From assembly GCF_030499515.1 (NCBI RefSeq), contig NZ_JASTWJ010000001.1:4196001-4260000 (forward strand): 64,000 bases of DNA, in the 5' to 3' direction. The notes below the pieces were generated by a model. It did not search any database, was not told the DNA's origin, and worked only from the letters and a program-made list of their open reading frames with translations. The DNA comes from Streptomyces sp. DT2A-34 (lineage in GTDB: Bacteria; Actinomycetota; Actinomycetes; Streptomycetales; Streptomycetaceae). Positions 46,594-54,343 of this stretch are shown piece after piece; within the stretch, counting starts at the first letter, position 1, and every line of letters starts with the position of its first letter. The translations under genes and the position numbers were made by a program.

Positions 46594-48054
46594 TCAGAAC
46601 GGGAACCCGCTCCGCCCGTGCTGCACCGAGATCCACTTGATCGTCGTGAACGCGTCCAGCATCGTCTCGCCGTTCAGGCGGCCGAGGCCGGAGTGCTTCT
46701 CGCCGCCGAAGGGGACGATCGGCTCGTCGTGGACGGTGCCGTCGTTCACGTGGAACATGCCGGTGTCGATCCGCTTGGCGAAGGCGACGCCCCGCTCGAT
46801 GTTCCCGGTGTGGACGGCGCCGCTCAGGCCGTACGGGGTGTCGTTGACGAGGCGTACGGCCTCCTCCTCGCCGTCGAACGGGACGAGGAAGGCGACCGGG
46901 CCGAAGACCTCCTGCTGGAGCAGGGCCGAGTCGGCGGGGACGCCGGTGAGCACCGAGGGCTCGACCAGGTTGTCCGTCGTCGTGCCGTGCACCAGGGCCG
47001 TCGCGCCCTCGGCGATCGCCTGCTCGACGGTGGCGGAAATCGACTCCGCCTGGGAGGAGTTGATGACCGGGCCGATGACCGTCTCGGGGTCGCGCGGATC
47101 GCCGGCCTTGAGGGTCTTCACCTTGGCCACGAACTTCTCGGTGAACTCGTCCGCGACCGAGCGGTCCACGAGGACCCGGTTGGCGGCCATGCAGACCTGG
47201 CCCTGGTGGACGTACCGGCTGAAGACCGCCGCGTCGACCGCGTAGTCGACGTCGGCGTCGTCGAGGACCACCAGCGCGCTGTTGCCGCCGAGTTCGAGGA
47301 CCGAGCGCTTGAAGAGCGAGGCGCAGACGGTGGCGACGTGGCGGCCGACCTTGTCGGAGCCGGTGAAGGAGATGACCCTCGGGATCGGGTGCTCGATGAA
47401 GGCGTCGCCGATCTCCGCGATGTCCGTGATGACGACGTTGAGGAGACCGGCGGGCAGGCCCGCGTCCTCGAAGATCTTCGCGATCAGGGAGCCGCCGCAG
47501 ATCGGGGTGTTCTGGTGCGGCTTGAGGACCACGCCGTTGCCGAGCGCGAGGGCCGGGGCGACCGACTTGATGGAGAGGAGGAACGGGAAGTTGAAGGGGC
47601 TGATGACGCCCACGACGCCGACCGGAACGCGGTAGACGCGGTTCTCCTTGCCGTCCGTGGGCGACGGGATGATCTTGCCCTCGGGGCGCAGCGCCAGGTG
47701 GATCGCCTCGCGCAGGAACTCCTTGGCGAGGTGGAGTTCGAAGGCCGCCTTCAGGCGGGTGCCGCCGAGCTCGGCGATGATCACCTCGGTGATCTCCTGC
47801 TCGCGGTCCTCTATCAGGCGCAGCGCCTTCTCGAAGACGGCGCGACGGGCGTAGGGGTTGGTCGCGGCCCACTGCCTCTGGGCGCGGGCGGCCGCCTGGT
47901 AGGCCTGATCCACCTCGTCGACCGTGGCTATGGTGATCGACGCCAGCTTCTCGCCGTCGTACGGGTTGAAGTCGATGATGTCCCAGGAGCCTGTGCCCGG
48001 GCGCCACTCACCGTCGATGTACTGCTGAGCCAGGTCGGTGAAGTAGGACGACAT
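46594..48054 (-). CDS. NAD(P)-dependent aldehyde dehydrogenase
   Basis: The 486-residue enzyme has the full ALDH pattern: the cofactor strand VGVVGVISPFNFPFLLSIKS near 150, the glutamate motif VLELGGNSALVVLDDADVDY near 250, the catalytic Cys in HQGQVCMAANRVLVDRSVAD near 291, and the EVFGPVAFLVPFDGEEEAVR stretch. The GQVC context and overall spacing are nearest to benzaldehyde/vanillin-type dehydrogenases; exact substrate is unsure. ATG 48054 is preceded by GAGGGATC. The 118-bp gap to the PadR gene contains no gene. Confidence 0.92.
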   Translation of the reverse strand: MSSYFTDLAQQYIDGEWRPGTGSWDIIDFNPYDGEKLASITIATVDEVDQAYQAAARAQRQWAATNPYARRAVFEKALRLIEDREQEITEVIIAELGGTRLKAAFELHLAKEFLREAIHLALRPEGKIIPSPTDGKENRVYRVPVGVVGVISPFNFPFLLSIKSVAPALALGNGVVLKPHQNTPICGGSLIAKIFEDAGLPAGLLNVVITDIAEIGDAFIEHPIPRVISFTGSDKVGRHVATVCASLFKRSVLELGGNSALVVLDDADVDYAVDAAVFSRYVHQGQVCMAANRVLVDRSVADEFTEKFVAKVKTLKAGDPRDPETVIGPVINSSQAESISATVEQAIAEGATALVHGTTTDNLVEPSVLTGVPADSALLQQEVFGPVAFLVPFDGEEEAVRLVNDTPYGLSGAVHTGNIERGVAFAKRIDTGMFHVNDGTVHDEPIVPFGGEKHSGLGRLNGETMLDAFTTIKWISVQHGRSGFPF

Positions 48055-48176
48055 GTGATCCCTCAATCCCTAGCGGACACCCGATCGACTGATCACGGAC
48101 GCCTGGATCGCCTTGATCGGGCTTGATCGGCTTTGATCGTCTTCACGGTCTGATCACACGTCATCGTACTTGCGTT

Positions 48177-49037
48177 TCAAGAGAGTTGAAGGAGTCCCCG
48201 GAGAAGATCCCGGCTCTCGTCCGGACCCGGACTGTCCTGCTGAAGCTCCTTCAGCGCCTTCTCGTACTGGGCGACGTCCTCGTGCTTGTCGAGGTAGAGC
48301 GCGCTGGTGAGCTGTTCCAGGTAGACGACGTCCGAGAGGTCGGACTCGGGGAAGCTGAGGATGGTGAAGGCGCCGGACTCGCCGGAGTGACCGCCGAAGC
48401 TGAACGGCATGATCTGCAGGCGCACCTTCGGGTGCTCGGACACCTCGATCAGGTGCTGGAGCTGGCCGCGCATCACCTCGCGGTCGCCGTAGGGGCGGCG
48501 CAGGGCGGCCTCGTCCAGGACGATGTGGAACTCGGGAGCGCTCTCGGCGACGAGGTACTTCTGCCGCTCCAGGCGCAGCGCGACCCGCTTCTCGACGTCG
48601 GCCTGGCTCGCGCCCTGCATACCGCGCCGCACGACCGCGCGGGCGTACGCCTCGGTCTGCAACAGGCCGTGCACGAACTGCACTTCGTACGCACGGATGA
48701 GGCTGGCCGCGCCCTCCAGGCCGACGTAGGTGGGGAACCAGCTGGGCAGGACGTCCGAGTAACTGTGCCACCAGCCCGCGACGTTGGCCTCGCGGGCCAG
48801 GGAGAGGAGCGAGGCGCGCTCCTGCTCGTCCGTGATGCCGTACAGCGTCAACAGGTCTTCGACGTCTCGCGTCTTGAAGCTCACCCGGCCCAGCTCCATC
48901 CGGCTGATCTTCGACTCGGAAGCGCGGATCGAGTAACCCGCCGCCTCGCGCGTGATCCCGCGCGCTTCCCGCAGTCGCCTCAGTTGCGAGCCGAGCAGCA
49001 TGCGCCGCACCACCGATCCGGGCTCTCCCGCGCTCAC
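48177..49037 (-). CDS. XRE-family regulator with DUF5753 domain (WhiJ-type)
   Basis: The 286-residue protein has an N-terminal XRE helix-turn-helix (LRRLREARGITREAAGYSIR, then SESKISRMELGRVSFKTRDV) and a C-terminal DUF5753 domain (YVGLEGAASLIRAYEVQFVH, QTEAYARAVVR, ALRRPYGDREVMRGQLQHLI). Streptomyces have many such proteins, usually beside a DUF397 gene and often an RsbW-like ATPase, exactly the set here. WhiJ is the best-studied case and acts on development. GTG 49037 is preferred because GGGGAGG lies 9 nt upstream. It diverges from the ATPase gene; the 297-bp gap carries candidate operators at 49234-49262. Confidence 0.92.
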   Translation of the reverse strand: MSAGEPGSVVRRMLLGSQLRRLREARGITREAAGYSIRASESKISRMELGRVSFKTRDVEDLLTLYGITDEQERASLLSLAREANVAGWWHSYSDVLPSWFPTYVGLEGAASLIRAYEVQFVHGLLQTEAYARAVVRRGMQGASQADVEKRVALRLERQKYLVAESAPEFHIVLDEAALRRPYGDREVMRGQLQHLIEVSEHPKVRLQIMPFSFGGHSGESGAFTILSFPESDLSDVVYLEQLTSALYLDKHEDVAQYEKALKELQQDSPGPDESRDLLRGLLQLS

Positions 49038-49233
49038 GTTCGCCAGCCTCCCCAACCGTCTTCAGGGCCCGCAGTCTGCCACTAAATCACTTCGAGCAGT
49101 ACTCGTCCGATTACAGAGATGGAAAGAAGCCAATGATTCCTGTCAGGAAACAGTGAGCGGAAGGCAAGGAGAGGGAGTGAAGTTGGCGGAAAAAATGGCC
49201 AACAAGCGGTACGGGAGCGTCCAATTCGGTCAC

Positions 49234-49262
49234 GTGCACGTGCATCTGCCCTTGCATCTGCT
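49234..49262. promoter_or_regulatory. Candidate operator shared with the DUF397 promoter region
   Basis: GTGCACGTGCATCTGC (49234-49249) contains the palindrome TGCACGTGCA. The half motif TGCATCTGC recurs at 49254-49262. The same 16 bases occur inverted at 50374-50389 upstream of the DUF397 gene. It lies about 86 bp before the ATPase start and 197 bp before the XRE start. Confidence 0.6.
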
Positions 49263-49334
49263 CTGCGCATCGGAAACCATGGTCCCGCGCAACCGCTGCA
49301 TCGCATCGACCGCGAACTCCCGGGAGTGCCTCGC

Positions 49335-49895
49335 ATGGGGACGAATGGATCGACCATGCTCGAGCCGTTACGGCAGGGCCTTCCGCCGCTGGATCCCGCA
49401 GCCGTCTCCAACGCCGCCTCCTGCGCTCTGCCCGCCCGCTACGAAGCGGTGCGCGCGGCACGGCAGTTCACGCGCCGCACCCTTGACCAGTGGGAACTGG
49501 GCCATCGCTTCGACGACGTGTGCCTCGTGGTCTCCGAGCTGGTGACCAACGCGCTGCGGCACGCACTGCCGGCGGGTGCGCAGCGAATACCCGAGCAGAC
49601 ACCGCCCGTGCGGCTGCATCTGATGCGGTGGACCGAGCGGCTGGTGTGCGCGGTGCGCGATCCCAGCCACGACAGTCCGGTCGCGCGCGATTCCGACGAC
49701 TTCTCGGCGGAGTCGGGGCGCGGGTTGTTCCTTGTCGACTCCTTCAGTGACAGCTGGGGGTGGCATCCGCTCGCGGGGGCGTTGAGCGGGAAGGTGGTCT
49801 GGGCGCTGTTCCGGCTGCAGGCGGGGCAGATCGCGGGTGCGGCCGGGCCGGGAGCGGGAGCGGGGTCCGGATCGGGGTCGGGGTCCGGGCACTGA
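49335..49895 (+). CDS. RsbW-like ATP-binding protein (HATPase_c_2)
   Basis: The 186-residue protein has a GHKL ATPase fold: N box VVSELVTNALRHA (about 69-81), D/G1 region LVCAVRDPSHDSPV and G2 region ESGRGLFLVDSFSDSWGW. These are the marks of the anti-sigma factor/serine kinase family common in Streptomyces. The last 25 residues are Gly/Ser-rich and probably flexible. ATG 49335 has GGGAG 8 nt upstream. The XRE regulator is divergent and the DUF397 gene faces it from downstream, so the three form one locus. Confidence 0.9.
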   Translation: MGTNGSTMLEPLRQGLPPLDPAAVSNAASCALPARYEAVRAARQFTRRTLDQWELGHRFDDVCLVVSELVTNALRHALPAGAQRIPEQTPPVRLHLMRWTERLVCAVRDPSHDSPVARDSDDFSAESGRGLFLVDSFSDSWGWHPLAGALSGKVVWALFRLQAGQIAGAAGPGAGAGSGSGSGSGH

Positions 49896-50007
49896 TGAAC
49901 CGCGGTGCTCGATTGCCGCGGTTCTACGCGCGTTACTGGGGCGCTTGGTGCCGAATGCCCTGAGTTGTGCCGCCGGTTTCGGCCGGCGCATGTCGGTCGG
50001 GTCTGCG

Positions 50008-50250
50008 TCAGCCCGCGACCAGGTGGTCGAATTCGCCGCCCTTGACGCCTAGGAGCATCGCCTCGATCTCGGCGCGGGTGTAGACGAGGGCCGGGCCGTC
50101 CGGGAAGCGCGAGTTGCGTACGGCCACGTCTCCGCCGGGCAGGCGGGCGAACTCCACGCAGGAGCCCTGCGAGTTGCTGTGCCTGCTCTTCTGCCAGGCC
50201 ACCCCGTTCAGATCCGTGGCTGCCATGCCGTTGTACACGTCGTGGTCCAC
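50008..50250 (-). CDS. DUF397 protein
   Basis: The 80-residue protein matches DUF397 (AWQKSRHSNSQGSCVEFARL, then VAVRNSRFPDGPALVYTRAE and the C-terminal GEFDHLV). DUF397 proteins are small partners of XRE/DUF5753 regulators and in the WhiJ case oppose repression. GTG 50250 is preceded by GGGGAGC. It converges on the ATPase gene, leaving 112 bp. Cysteine and Arg/Ser motifs are typical of the family. Confidence 0.92.
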   Translation of the reverse strand: MDHDVYNGMAATDLNGVAWQKSRHSNSQGSCVEFARLPGGDVAVRNSRFPDGPALVYTRAEIEAMLLGVKGGEFDHLVAG

Positions 50251-50355
50251 AGGTCGCTCCCCGGTGGTGCGGTGGCTGATGCCATTGATGCGAGAGGTGG
50301 TGCAGTGATTGCAGTGGTGGTGCAGTTGTCAACTGCTCCCGGATCATAGCTCTGT

Positions 50356-50389
50356 TCACGTGCAGCTGCGTGAGCAGATGCACGTGCAC
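50356..50389. promoter_or_regulatory. Candidate operator upstream of DUF397, matching the ATPase promoter element
   Basis: GCAGATGCACGTGCAC (50374-50389) is the exact reverse complement of the element at 49234-49249. Next to it TTCACGTGCAGCTGCGTGA (50356-50374) is an imperfect palindrome sharing CACGTGCA. The pair lies 106-139 bp before the DUF397 start. Confidence 0.6.
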
Positions 50390-50577
50390 GCGGGGTGTTG
50401 CTGCGGTTACTCCTGTGACGTACGCGGCCCTGTATTCGTTCCAGCGTCAGCTGAGTGGGGCGTGCGGGTCGAAATCCCTCGCGTACTAGGAACAGACGCG
50501 TTTCGCGGCCTTTCTGTTCCATGCCTGCGGCGGCCCGTTGCTGAGGGGTGGGGTGCGCGTCATGCCCCGAAAACTCT

Positions 50578-50634
50578 CAACGCCGGTCCGGGCATTCAGC
50601 CCGTCCGGCGTTTGAGGATGAGACCCCTTCAGGG
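50578..50634. repeat. Dispersed Streptomyces repeat forming the rpsR terminator
   Basis: The core CAGCCCGTCCGGCGTTTGAG followed by GATGAGACCCCTTCAGGGTC is a motif I recall as highly repeated downstream of Streptomyces genes. CGCCGG...CGGGC and GCCCG...CCGGCG (50581-50610) pair to form a hairpin directly after the rpsR stop. Confidence 0.75.
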
Positions 50635-50868
50635 TCAGCGGCTCACGTATGGCAGGAGGGCCATTTCCCTCGCGTTCTTGATGGCCTTGGCCAGCTGCTT
50701 CTGCTGCTGGGCCGTGACTCGGGTGACCCGGCGGCTGCGGATCTTGCCTCGGTCGGAGATGAACTTCCGCAGGAGGTCGGTGTCCTTGTAGTCGATGTAG
50801 GTGATTTTGGCCTGGTCCAGGGGGTTGGGGCGGTTCTTGGCGGGCTTGCGCTCGGGCTTGCGGGGCAT
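50635..50868 (-). CDS. rpsR2: Ribosomal protein S18, cysteine-free (zinc-independent) paralogue
   Basis: The 77-residue S18 ([51 protein letters not shown]) lacks the Cys pairs of the zinc-binding form; it has RPNPLDQAK where C+ proteins have CxxC. Such paralogues replace the zinc-binding versions in zinc-starved ribosomes and release zinc. ATG 50868 is 6 nt downstream of the CobW-type stop. It ends the leftward zinc-starvation operon. Confidence 0.95.
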   Translation of the reverse strand: MPRKPERKPAKNRPNPLDQAKITYIDYKDTDLLRKFISDRGKIRSRRVTRVTAQQQKQLAKAIKNAREMALLPYVSR

Positions 50869-50874
50869 GGGGGG

Positions 50875-52050
50875 TCAGACCTCCAGGAGGGTGTCGAAGG
50901 CGGGCGGGAGCTGTTTCCAGGCGTCGCGGCCGGCGGCGTACTCGGCGTCGGTCAGGAGGCAGGACTCGAGGAGTTGCTCCAAGCCGTCCCGGTCCAGGGC
51001 GGGGGACGTGAAGACCAGGTGCTGGCAGCAGTCGCCGTGCTCGGGGTGCCAGTCCAGCGCGGCGGCGGCCCGGCGGACCGGCGGGACCATCTCCCAGGCC
51101 GCGTCGGGGAGCGAGGCGAGCCAGGGGCCCGCGCTCTCCACGCACAGGGCGCCGCCCGCCGCGTCCCAGTGGAGCAGGACGTCGGGCCGGTCGGCGAGCC
51201 AGAAGCGGCCCCTGCTGCGGGCTGCCGCGCAGGTGATGTCCTCCAGGGCCTCGTACAGCCGCTCCGGGTGGAAGGGGCGGCGGCGGTGCCAGACGAGGGT
51301 GGAGACGCCGTGCGCGTCGGCCTCCGCGGGGAGCAGGGCGCACGCCGGGTGCTGGGCGGCCGCGGCCGACTCGACGTCGAAGCCGGCCAGAGCCGCTTGG
51401 GAGAGAGGGGAGCGGCGGCGTGGAGGCGGCACCGTCAGGTCGTCGCCGGCGCCGATCGGGACCTGGCGGGCCGTCGGGTGGAGTTGGGCGAGCAGTTCGC
51501 GGTCCTCCTCGTCGGCCTCCGGGGAATCGGTGACGGCGAGGACGGGGGCGTACTCCAGCTGGCGTGCGAAGGTGTCGGCGACCGTGCGCTGGTCGGTCGG
51601 CGCGGCCGCCAGGCCCCGGTCGGCCAGGTCGTCGCCGTTGCCCAGGTAGGGCAGGACCAGCGCCGGGTCGACCGCGGTGATCACGCCGGTGAGCGTCAGC
51701 CCGCCGGCCGTGACCACCTCGGCCATGGCCTTGGGTTCGACCGAGTCCCACAGTTCGACGATCGCCATACGGGTGGTGCCGGCGTCCCGGAGCCGGATCA
51801 GCTCCGGGACCAGGTCCTCGCGCAGGGCGCAGCAGGCGCAGTCGTTGACGAGGGGTGTCTCGCCGGCGGTCACGATTCCGGTGGCGTCGCGGATCGTGCG
51901 CACGACCGTGCCGACGGTGGCCGTCGCCAGGTCGTGGTGGAGTACGACGCTGTCGGGGACGTCGGCGAGCAGGTGCGCCACGGCCGCCTTGCGGGCGTCG
52001 GTGTGCAGCCCGCCGACGATCACGACGGAGAGCCCGGGCATCACAGCCAC
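50875..52050 (-). CDS. CobW/ZNG1-like protein with degenerate GTP-binding motifs
   Basis: The roughly 391-residue protein lies in a Zur-type operon between L31 and S18. It keeps the COG0523 metal-site motif CACC in VNDCACCALREDLVPELIRL and a CobW C-terminal domain (DVLLHWDAAGGALCVESAGP and DWHPEHGDCCQHLVFTSPAL). The P-loop region reads VVIVGGLHTDARKAAVAHLL with no GKT. The base-recognition region reads LAVTDSPEADEEDR with no NKxD. So it looks like a metal-binding relative that may not hydrolyse GTP. Zinc allocation under starvation is inferred from context. GTG 52050 has AGGG 8 nt upstream and follows the rpmE2 stop by 4 nt; ATG 52041 is an alternative. Confidence 0.85.
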   Translation of the reverse strand: MAVMPGLSVVIVGGLHTDARKAAVAHLLADVPDSVVLHHDLATATVGTVVRTIRDATGIVTAGETPLVNDCACCALREDLVPELIRLRDAGTTRMAIVELWDSVEPKAMAEVVTAGGLTLTGVITAVDPALVLPYLGNGDDLADRGLAAAPTDQRTVADTFARQLEYAPVLAVTDSPEADEEDRELLAQLHPTARQVPIGAGDDLTVPPPRRRSPLSQAALAGFDVESAAAAQHPACALLPAEADAHGVSTLVWHRRRPFHPERLYEALEDITCAAARSRGRFWLADRPDVLLHWDAAGGALCVESAGPWLASLPDAAWEMVPPVRRAAAALDWHPEHGDCCQHLVFTSPALDRDGLEQLLESCLLTDAEYAAGRDAWKQLPPAFDTLLEV

Positions 52051-52054
52051 GTCG

Positions 52055-52312
52055 TCAGCCCTGCTTCCCGTACCGGCGCTCGAAGCGCTCCACGCGGCCA
52101 GCGGTGTCCAGGACGCGGGCCGTGCCGGTGTAGAAGGGGTGGCTGACGTTGGAGATCTCGACGTCGACGACCGGGTAGGTGTTGCCGTCCTCCCACTCGA
52201 TCGTCTTGCCGGTGGGCACACCGGCGAGGGTGGAGCGGGTCAGGAAGGCGTGGTTCGCGGCGCGGTCGCGGAAGACGACGGGGCCGTAGGAGGGGTGGAT
52301 TCCCTTGCGCAT
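52055..52312 (-). CDS. rpmE2: Ribosomal protein L31 type B, cysteine-free
   Basis: The 85-residue protein is a type B L31 ([20 protein letters not shown], the TRSTLA segment, [30 protein letters not shown]) without the zinc-binding cysteines of type A. It takes the place of the zinc form on the ribosome when zinc is short. ATG 52312 is 5 nt after the rpmG2 stop and its end is 4 nt before the CobW-type start, so the genes form a tight operon reading away from the Zur-like box. Confidence 0.96.
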   Translation of the reverse strand: MRKGIHPSYGPVVFRDRAANHAFLTRSTLAGVPTGKTIEWEDGNTYPVVDVEISNVSHPFYTGTARVLDTAGRVERFERRYGKQG

Positions 52313-52317
52313 GGGGG

Positions 52318-52482
52318 TCAGCGCTCCTCTCGGAAGTCGACGTGGCGGCCGGCGACCGGGTCGTACTTGCGCAGGGTCATGCGGTCCGGGTCGTTGCGGC
52401 GGTTCTTGCGGGTCACGTAGGTGTAGCCGGTGCCGGCGGTGGACCGGAGCTTGATGACCGGGCGGAGTTCGTTGCGTGCCAT
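52318..52482 (-). CDS. rpmG2: Ribosomal protein L33, cysteine-free paralogue
   Basis: A 54-residue L33 reads [20 protein letters not shown], then [20 protein letters not shown], ending HVDFREER. It has none of the four zinc cysteines of C+ L33. It is the first gene of the leftward operon rpmG2-rpmE2-cobW-like-rpsR2. Its start is 13 bp from the Zur-like box, so the promoter overlaps the operator. Confidence 0.95.
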   Translation of the reverse strand: MARNELRPVIKLRSTAGTGYTYVTRKNRRNDPDRMTLRKYDPVAGRHVDFREER

Positions 52483-52495
52483 GCTGCTATCTTAC

Positions 52496-52516
52496 TGAAA
52501 ATGAATTCCATTAACA
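52496..52516. promoter_or_regulatory. Zur-like operator between divergent zinc-starvation operons
   Basis: TGAAAATGAATTCCATTAACA is an imperfect palindrome centred on the GAATTC core, with AATG/CATT arms. It is strikingly AT-rich here, resembling Streptomyces Zur boxes (TGAAAATGATTTTCA as I recall). It sits between rpmG2 and rpmB2, so one site could repress both operons when zinc is plentiful. Confidence 0.85.
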
Positions 52517-52543
52517 GCTGCGTCTGAGGAGAGGTTCGTCACC

Positions 52544-52780
52544 GTGTCCGCCCACTGCATGCTGACCGGCGCCCAGCCCGGTTTCGGCAACACCATTTCC
52601 CACTCCCACCGGCGGACCTCCCGCCGCTTCGACCCCAACATCCAGACCAAGCGCTACTGGCTGCCGAGCGAGGGCCGGCATGTACGGCTGCGGCTGAGCA
52701 CCAAGGGGATCAAGACGGTCGACGTCATCGGCGTCGAGGCGGCCGTCGCCCGTATCCGCGCCCGGGGAGTGAAGGTCTGA
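52544..52780 (+). CDS. rpmB2: Ribosomal protein L28, cysteine-poor paralogue
   Basis: The 78-residue L28 ([60 protein letters not shown]) has a single Cys at position 5 and lacks the CxxC pairs of the zinc form. GTG 52544 follows GAGGAGAGG. It is the first gene of the rightward zinc-starvation operon, and its TGA overlaps the rpsN2 ATG. Confidence 0.95.
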   Translation: MSAHCMLTGAQPGFGNTISHSHRRTSRRFDPNIQTKRYWLPSEGRHVRLRLSTKGIKTVDVIGVEAAVARIRARGVKV

Positions 52781-53085
52781 TGGCGAAGAAGAGCAAGATC
52801 GCGAAGAACGAGCAGCGGCAGGAGGTCGTCGCGCGGTACGCCGAGCGGCGGGCCGAGCTCAAGGAGATCATCCGTCGGCCGTCGTCCACCGATGCCGAAC
52901 GGCTGGCCGCGCGGCGGGAGCTGAGCAGGCAGCCGCGGGACGCCAGCGCGACGCGGGTGCGCAACCGGGACCAGGTGGACGGGCGGCCGCGCGGGTACTT
53001 CCGTGCGTTCGGGCTGTCCCGGGTGTCGATGCGGGAGCAGGCGCACGCGGGGTATCTGCCGGGGGTGCGCAAGGCCTCCTGGTAG
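52780..53085 (+). CDS. rpsN2: Ribosomal protein S14, long cysteine-free form
   Basis: The 101-residue S14 is the long C- form ([20 protein letters not shown], then [40 protein letters not shown] and the end GVRKASW). The zinc form is about 61 residues with CxxC motifs, absent here. ATG 52780 overlaps the rpmB2 stop, so both are made together under Zur control. Confidence 0.96.
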   Translation: MAKKSKIAKNEQRQEVVARYAERRAELKEIIRRPSSTDAERLAARRELSRQPRDASATRVRNRDQVDGRPRGYFRAFGLSRVSMREQAHAGYLPGVRKASW

Positions 53086-53197
53086 GTCTGGTAGGTCCTG
53101 AAGATCCGCCTACGACTCCCTGGTAACTTGCTGCGGTCGTTTCGGCCCGGCGGGCCGGCTCGGCCGTATGCCGACCGCTACAGCTTGGGAGTCTCCA

Positions 53198-53728
53198 GTG
53201 ACCTCGGCGAATTTCTCGCGTGCGCGCACGATGTCGGGCCGGCGGATGCGGGCCGCGGCCGTGGTCGCGTCCCTGGCGGGTGCGGTCGCGCTGACCGCGT
53301 GCGGCGGTGACGGCGGCTCCGACGCCAAGGACGACTCCGGTCCCAGCGCTTCCGCGTCCGCCAGTGCCGACACCGGCGGCGGCACGGGAGCCTCGGCGTC
53401 GGCATCCGGTGGTCTGGAGGGCAGCTGGCTGGCCACGACCGACGGCAAGGCGGTCGTGCTGGTCGTCAACGGCACGGAGGTCGCGCTCTTCGCGACCGGC
53501 GGGACCGTGTGCAGCGGGACCGCCGGTGAGCAGGACGGGATGCGGATGATCCGCCTCAAGTGCCCCGACGGCAGCAAGGACCGGGCGGTCGGGATGGTCG
53601 ACTCCGTCGGCAAGACGCGGCTGAAGGTGACCTGGCAGGGCGAGGGCGGTCTCGGCGCGGAGTCCTACCAGAAGGCGCAGGGCGGGAAGCTGCCCACGAG
53701 CCTGCCCACGGCCGGTCTGGGATCGTGA
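53198..53728 (+). CDS. Secreted lipoprotein, hypothetical
   Basis: The 176-residue precursor has a basic N-region, a hydrophobic core and the lipobox LTAC (Cys near residue 33). A Ser/Asp/Gly-rich linker and a compact C-terminal domain follow (LEGSWLATTDGKAVVLVVNG, VCSGTAGEQDGMRMIRLKCP, RLKVTWQGEGGLGAESYQKA). After cleavage it should be anchored to the outer face of the membrane. GTG 53198 has GGGAG 6-10 nt upstream and is preferred to the ATG at 53168. Function is unknown. Confidence 0.8.
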   Translation: MTSANFSRARTMSGRRMRAAAVVASLAGAVALTACGGDGGSDAKDDSGPSASASASADTGGGTGASASASGGLEGSWLATTDGKAVVLVVNGTEVALFATGGTVCSGTAGEQDGMRMIRLKCPDGSKDRAVGMVDSVGKTRLKVTWQGEGGLGAESYQKAQGGKLPTSLPTAGLGS

Positions 53729-53799
53729 TGTCCGATCAGTGAAGCCCGATCAGTTCGGTGATCGCCATCCGATCACCGGCGTAACTCCAAGAAGGACCC

Positions 53800-54324
53800 A
53801 TGCGCGCCACTCCCCTCACCGTCGCCGCCCTCGCCGCGGCTCTCCTCCTGACCGCCTGCGACGACGGCGGGGGCGGGGACGACAGCAAGGACAGTGCGGC
53901 CGGTTCCGCCTGCGCCGACGAGGTGGCCGTGCAGTTCGGGCCCGCCAACGCCGCCCCCGCCGCCGGTGACACCGGCAACGTGCCCGTCACGATCACCAAC
54001 CGCAGCGGCGCCGCGTGCACCCTGGACGGGCTGCCCGCCGTCGAGCTCTCCGCGGGCAACACCGTGACCGACGTCCCGACCGACAAGGCCGCCGGGACGA
54101 AGAAGACGGTCCTCGCGAAAGAGGCGGTCACCTCCTTCACCCTCACCTACGTCCGGGGCGAGAAGGGCGGCAGCACCAGCCTCGCCGTGCGGCAGGTGAA
54201 GATCCATCTGCCCGGGTCCGCCGAGACGCACAGCTTCAAGTGGTCGTACGGCGATGTCGCGCTGAAGAGCGACGGGCAGGCGCCGGACGCCTCGGTGAGC
54301 GGCTTCCAGCGCTCCGGCGACTGA
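53800..54324 (+). CDS. DUF4232 lipoprotein
   Basis: The 174-residue precursor has a lipoprotein signal (ALAAALLLTACDD, Cys near residue 20) and a DUF4232 beta-sandwich domain (VAVQFGPANAAPAAGDTGNV, VTITNRSGAACTLDGLPAVE, ending FKWSYGDVALKSD). DUF4232 lipoproteins are abundant in Streptomyces and of unknown role. GAAGGA lies 5 nt before ATG 53800. It follows the other lipoprotein by 71 bp in the same direction. Confidence 0.88.
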   Translation: MRATPLTVAALAAALLLTACDDGGGGDDSKDSAAGSACADEVAVQFGPANAAPAAGDTGNVPVTITNRSGAACTLDGLPAVELSAGNTVTDVPTDKAAGTKKTVLAKEAVTSFTLTYVRGEKGGSTSLAVRQVKIHLPGSAETHSFKWSYGDVALKSDGQAPDASVSGFQRSGD

Positions 54325-54343
54325 CGGGGTTCGGCGCGCGGGT

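Larger units (their letters stand above)
50251..50634. other. 384-bp intergenic region: DUF397 promoter plus dispersed repeat
   Basis: No gene is supported. The half next to DUF397 holds the palindromic operator candidates at 50356-50389 and is lower in GC. The other half (from about 50578) is a Streptomyces dispersed repeat that also forms the hairpin behind rpsR. Confidence 0.6.
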
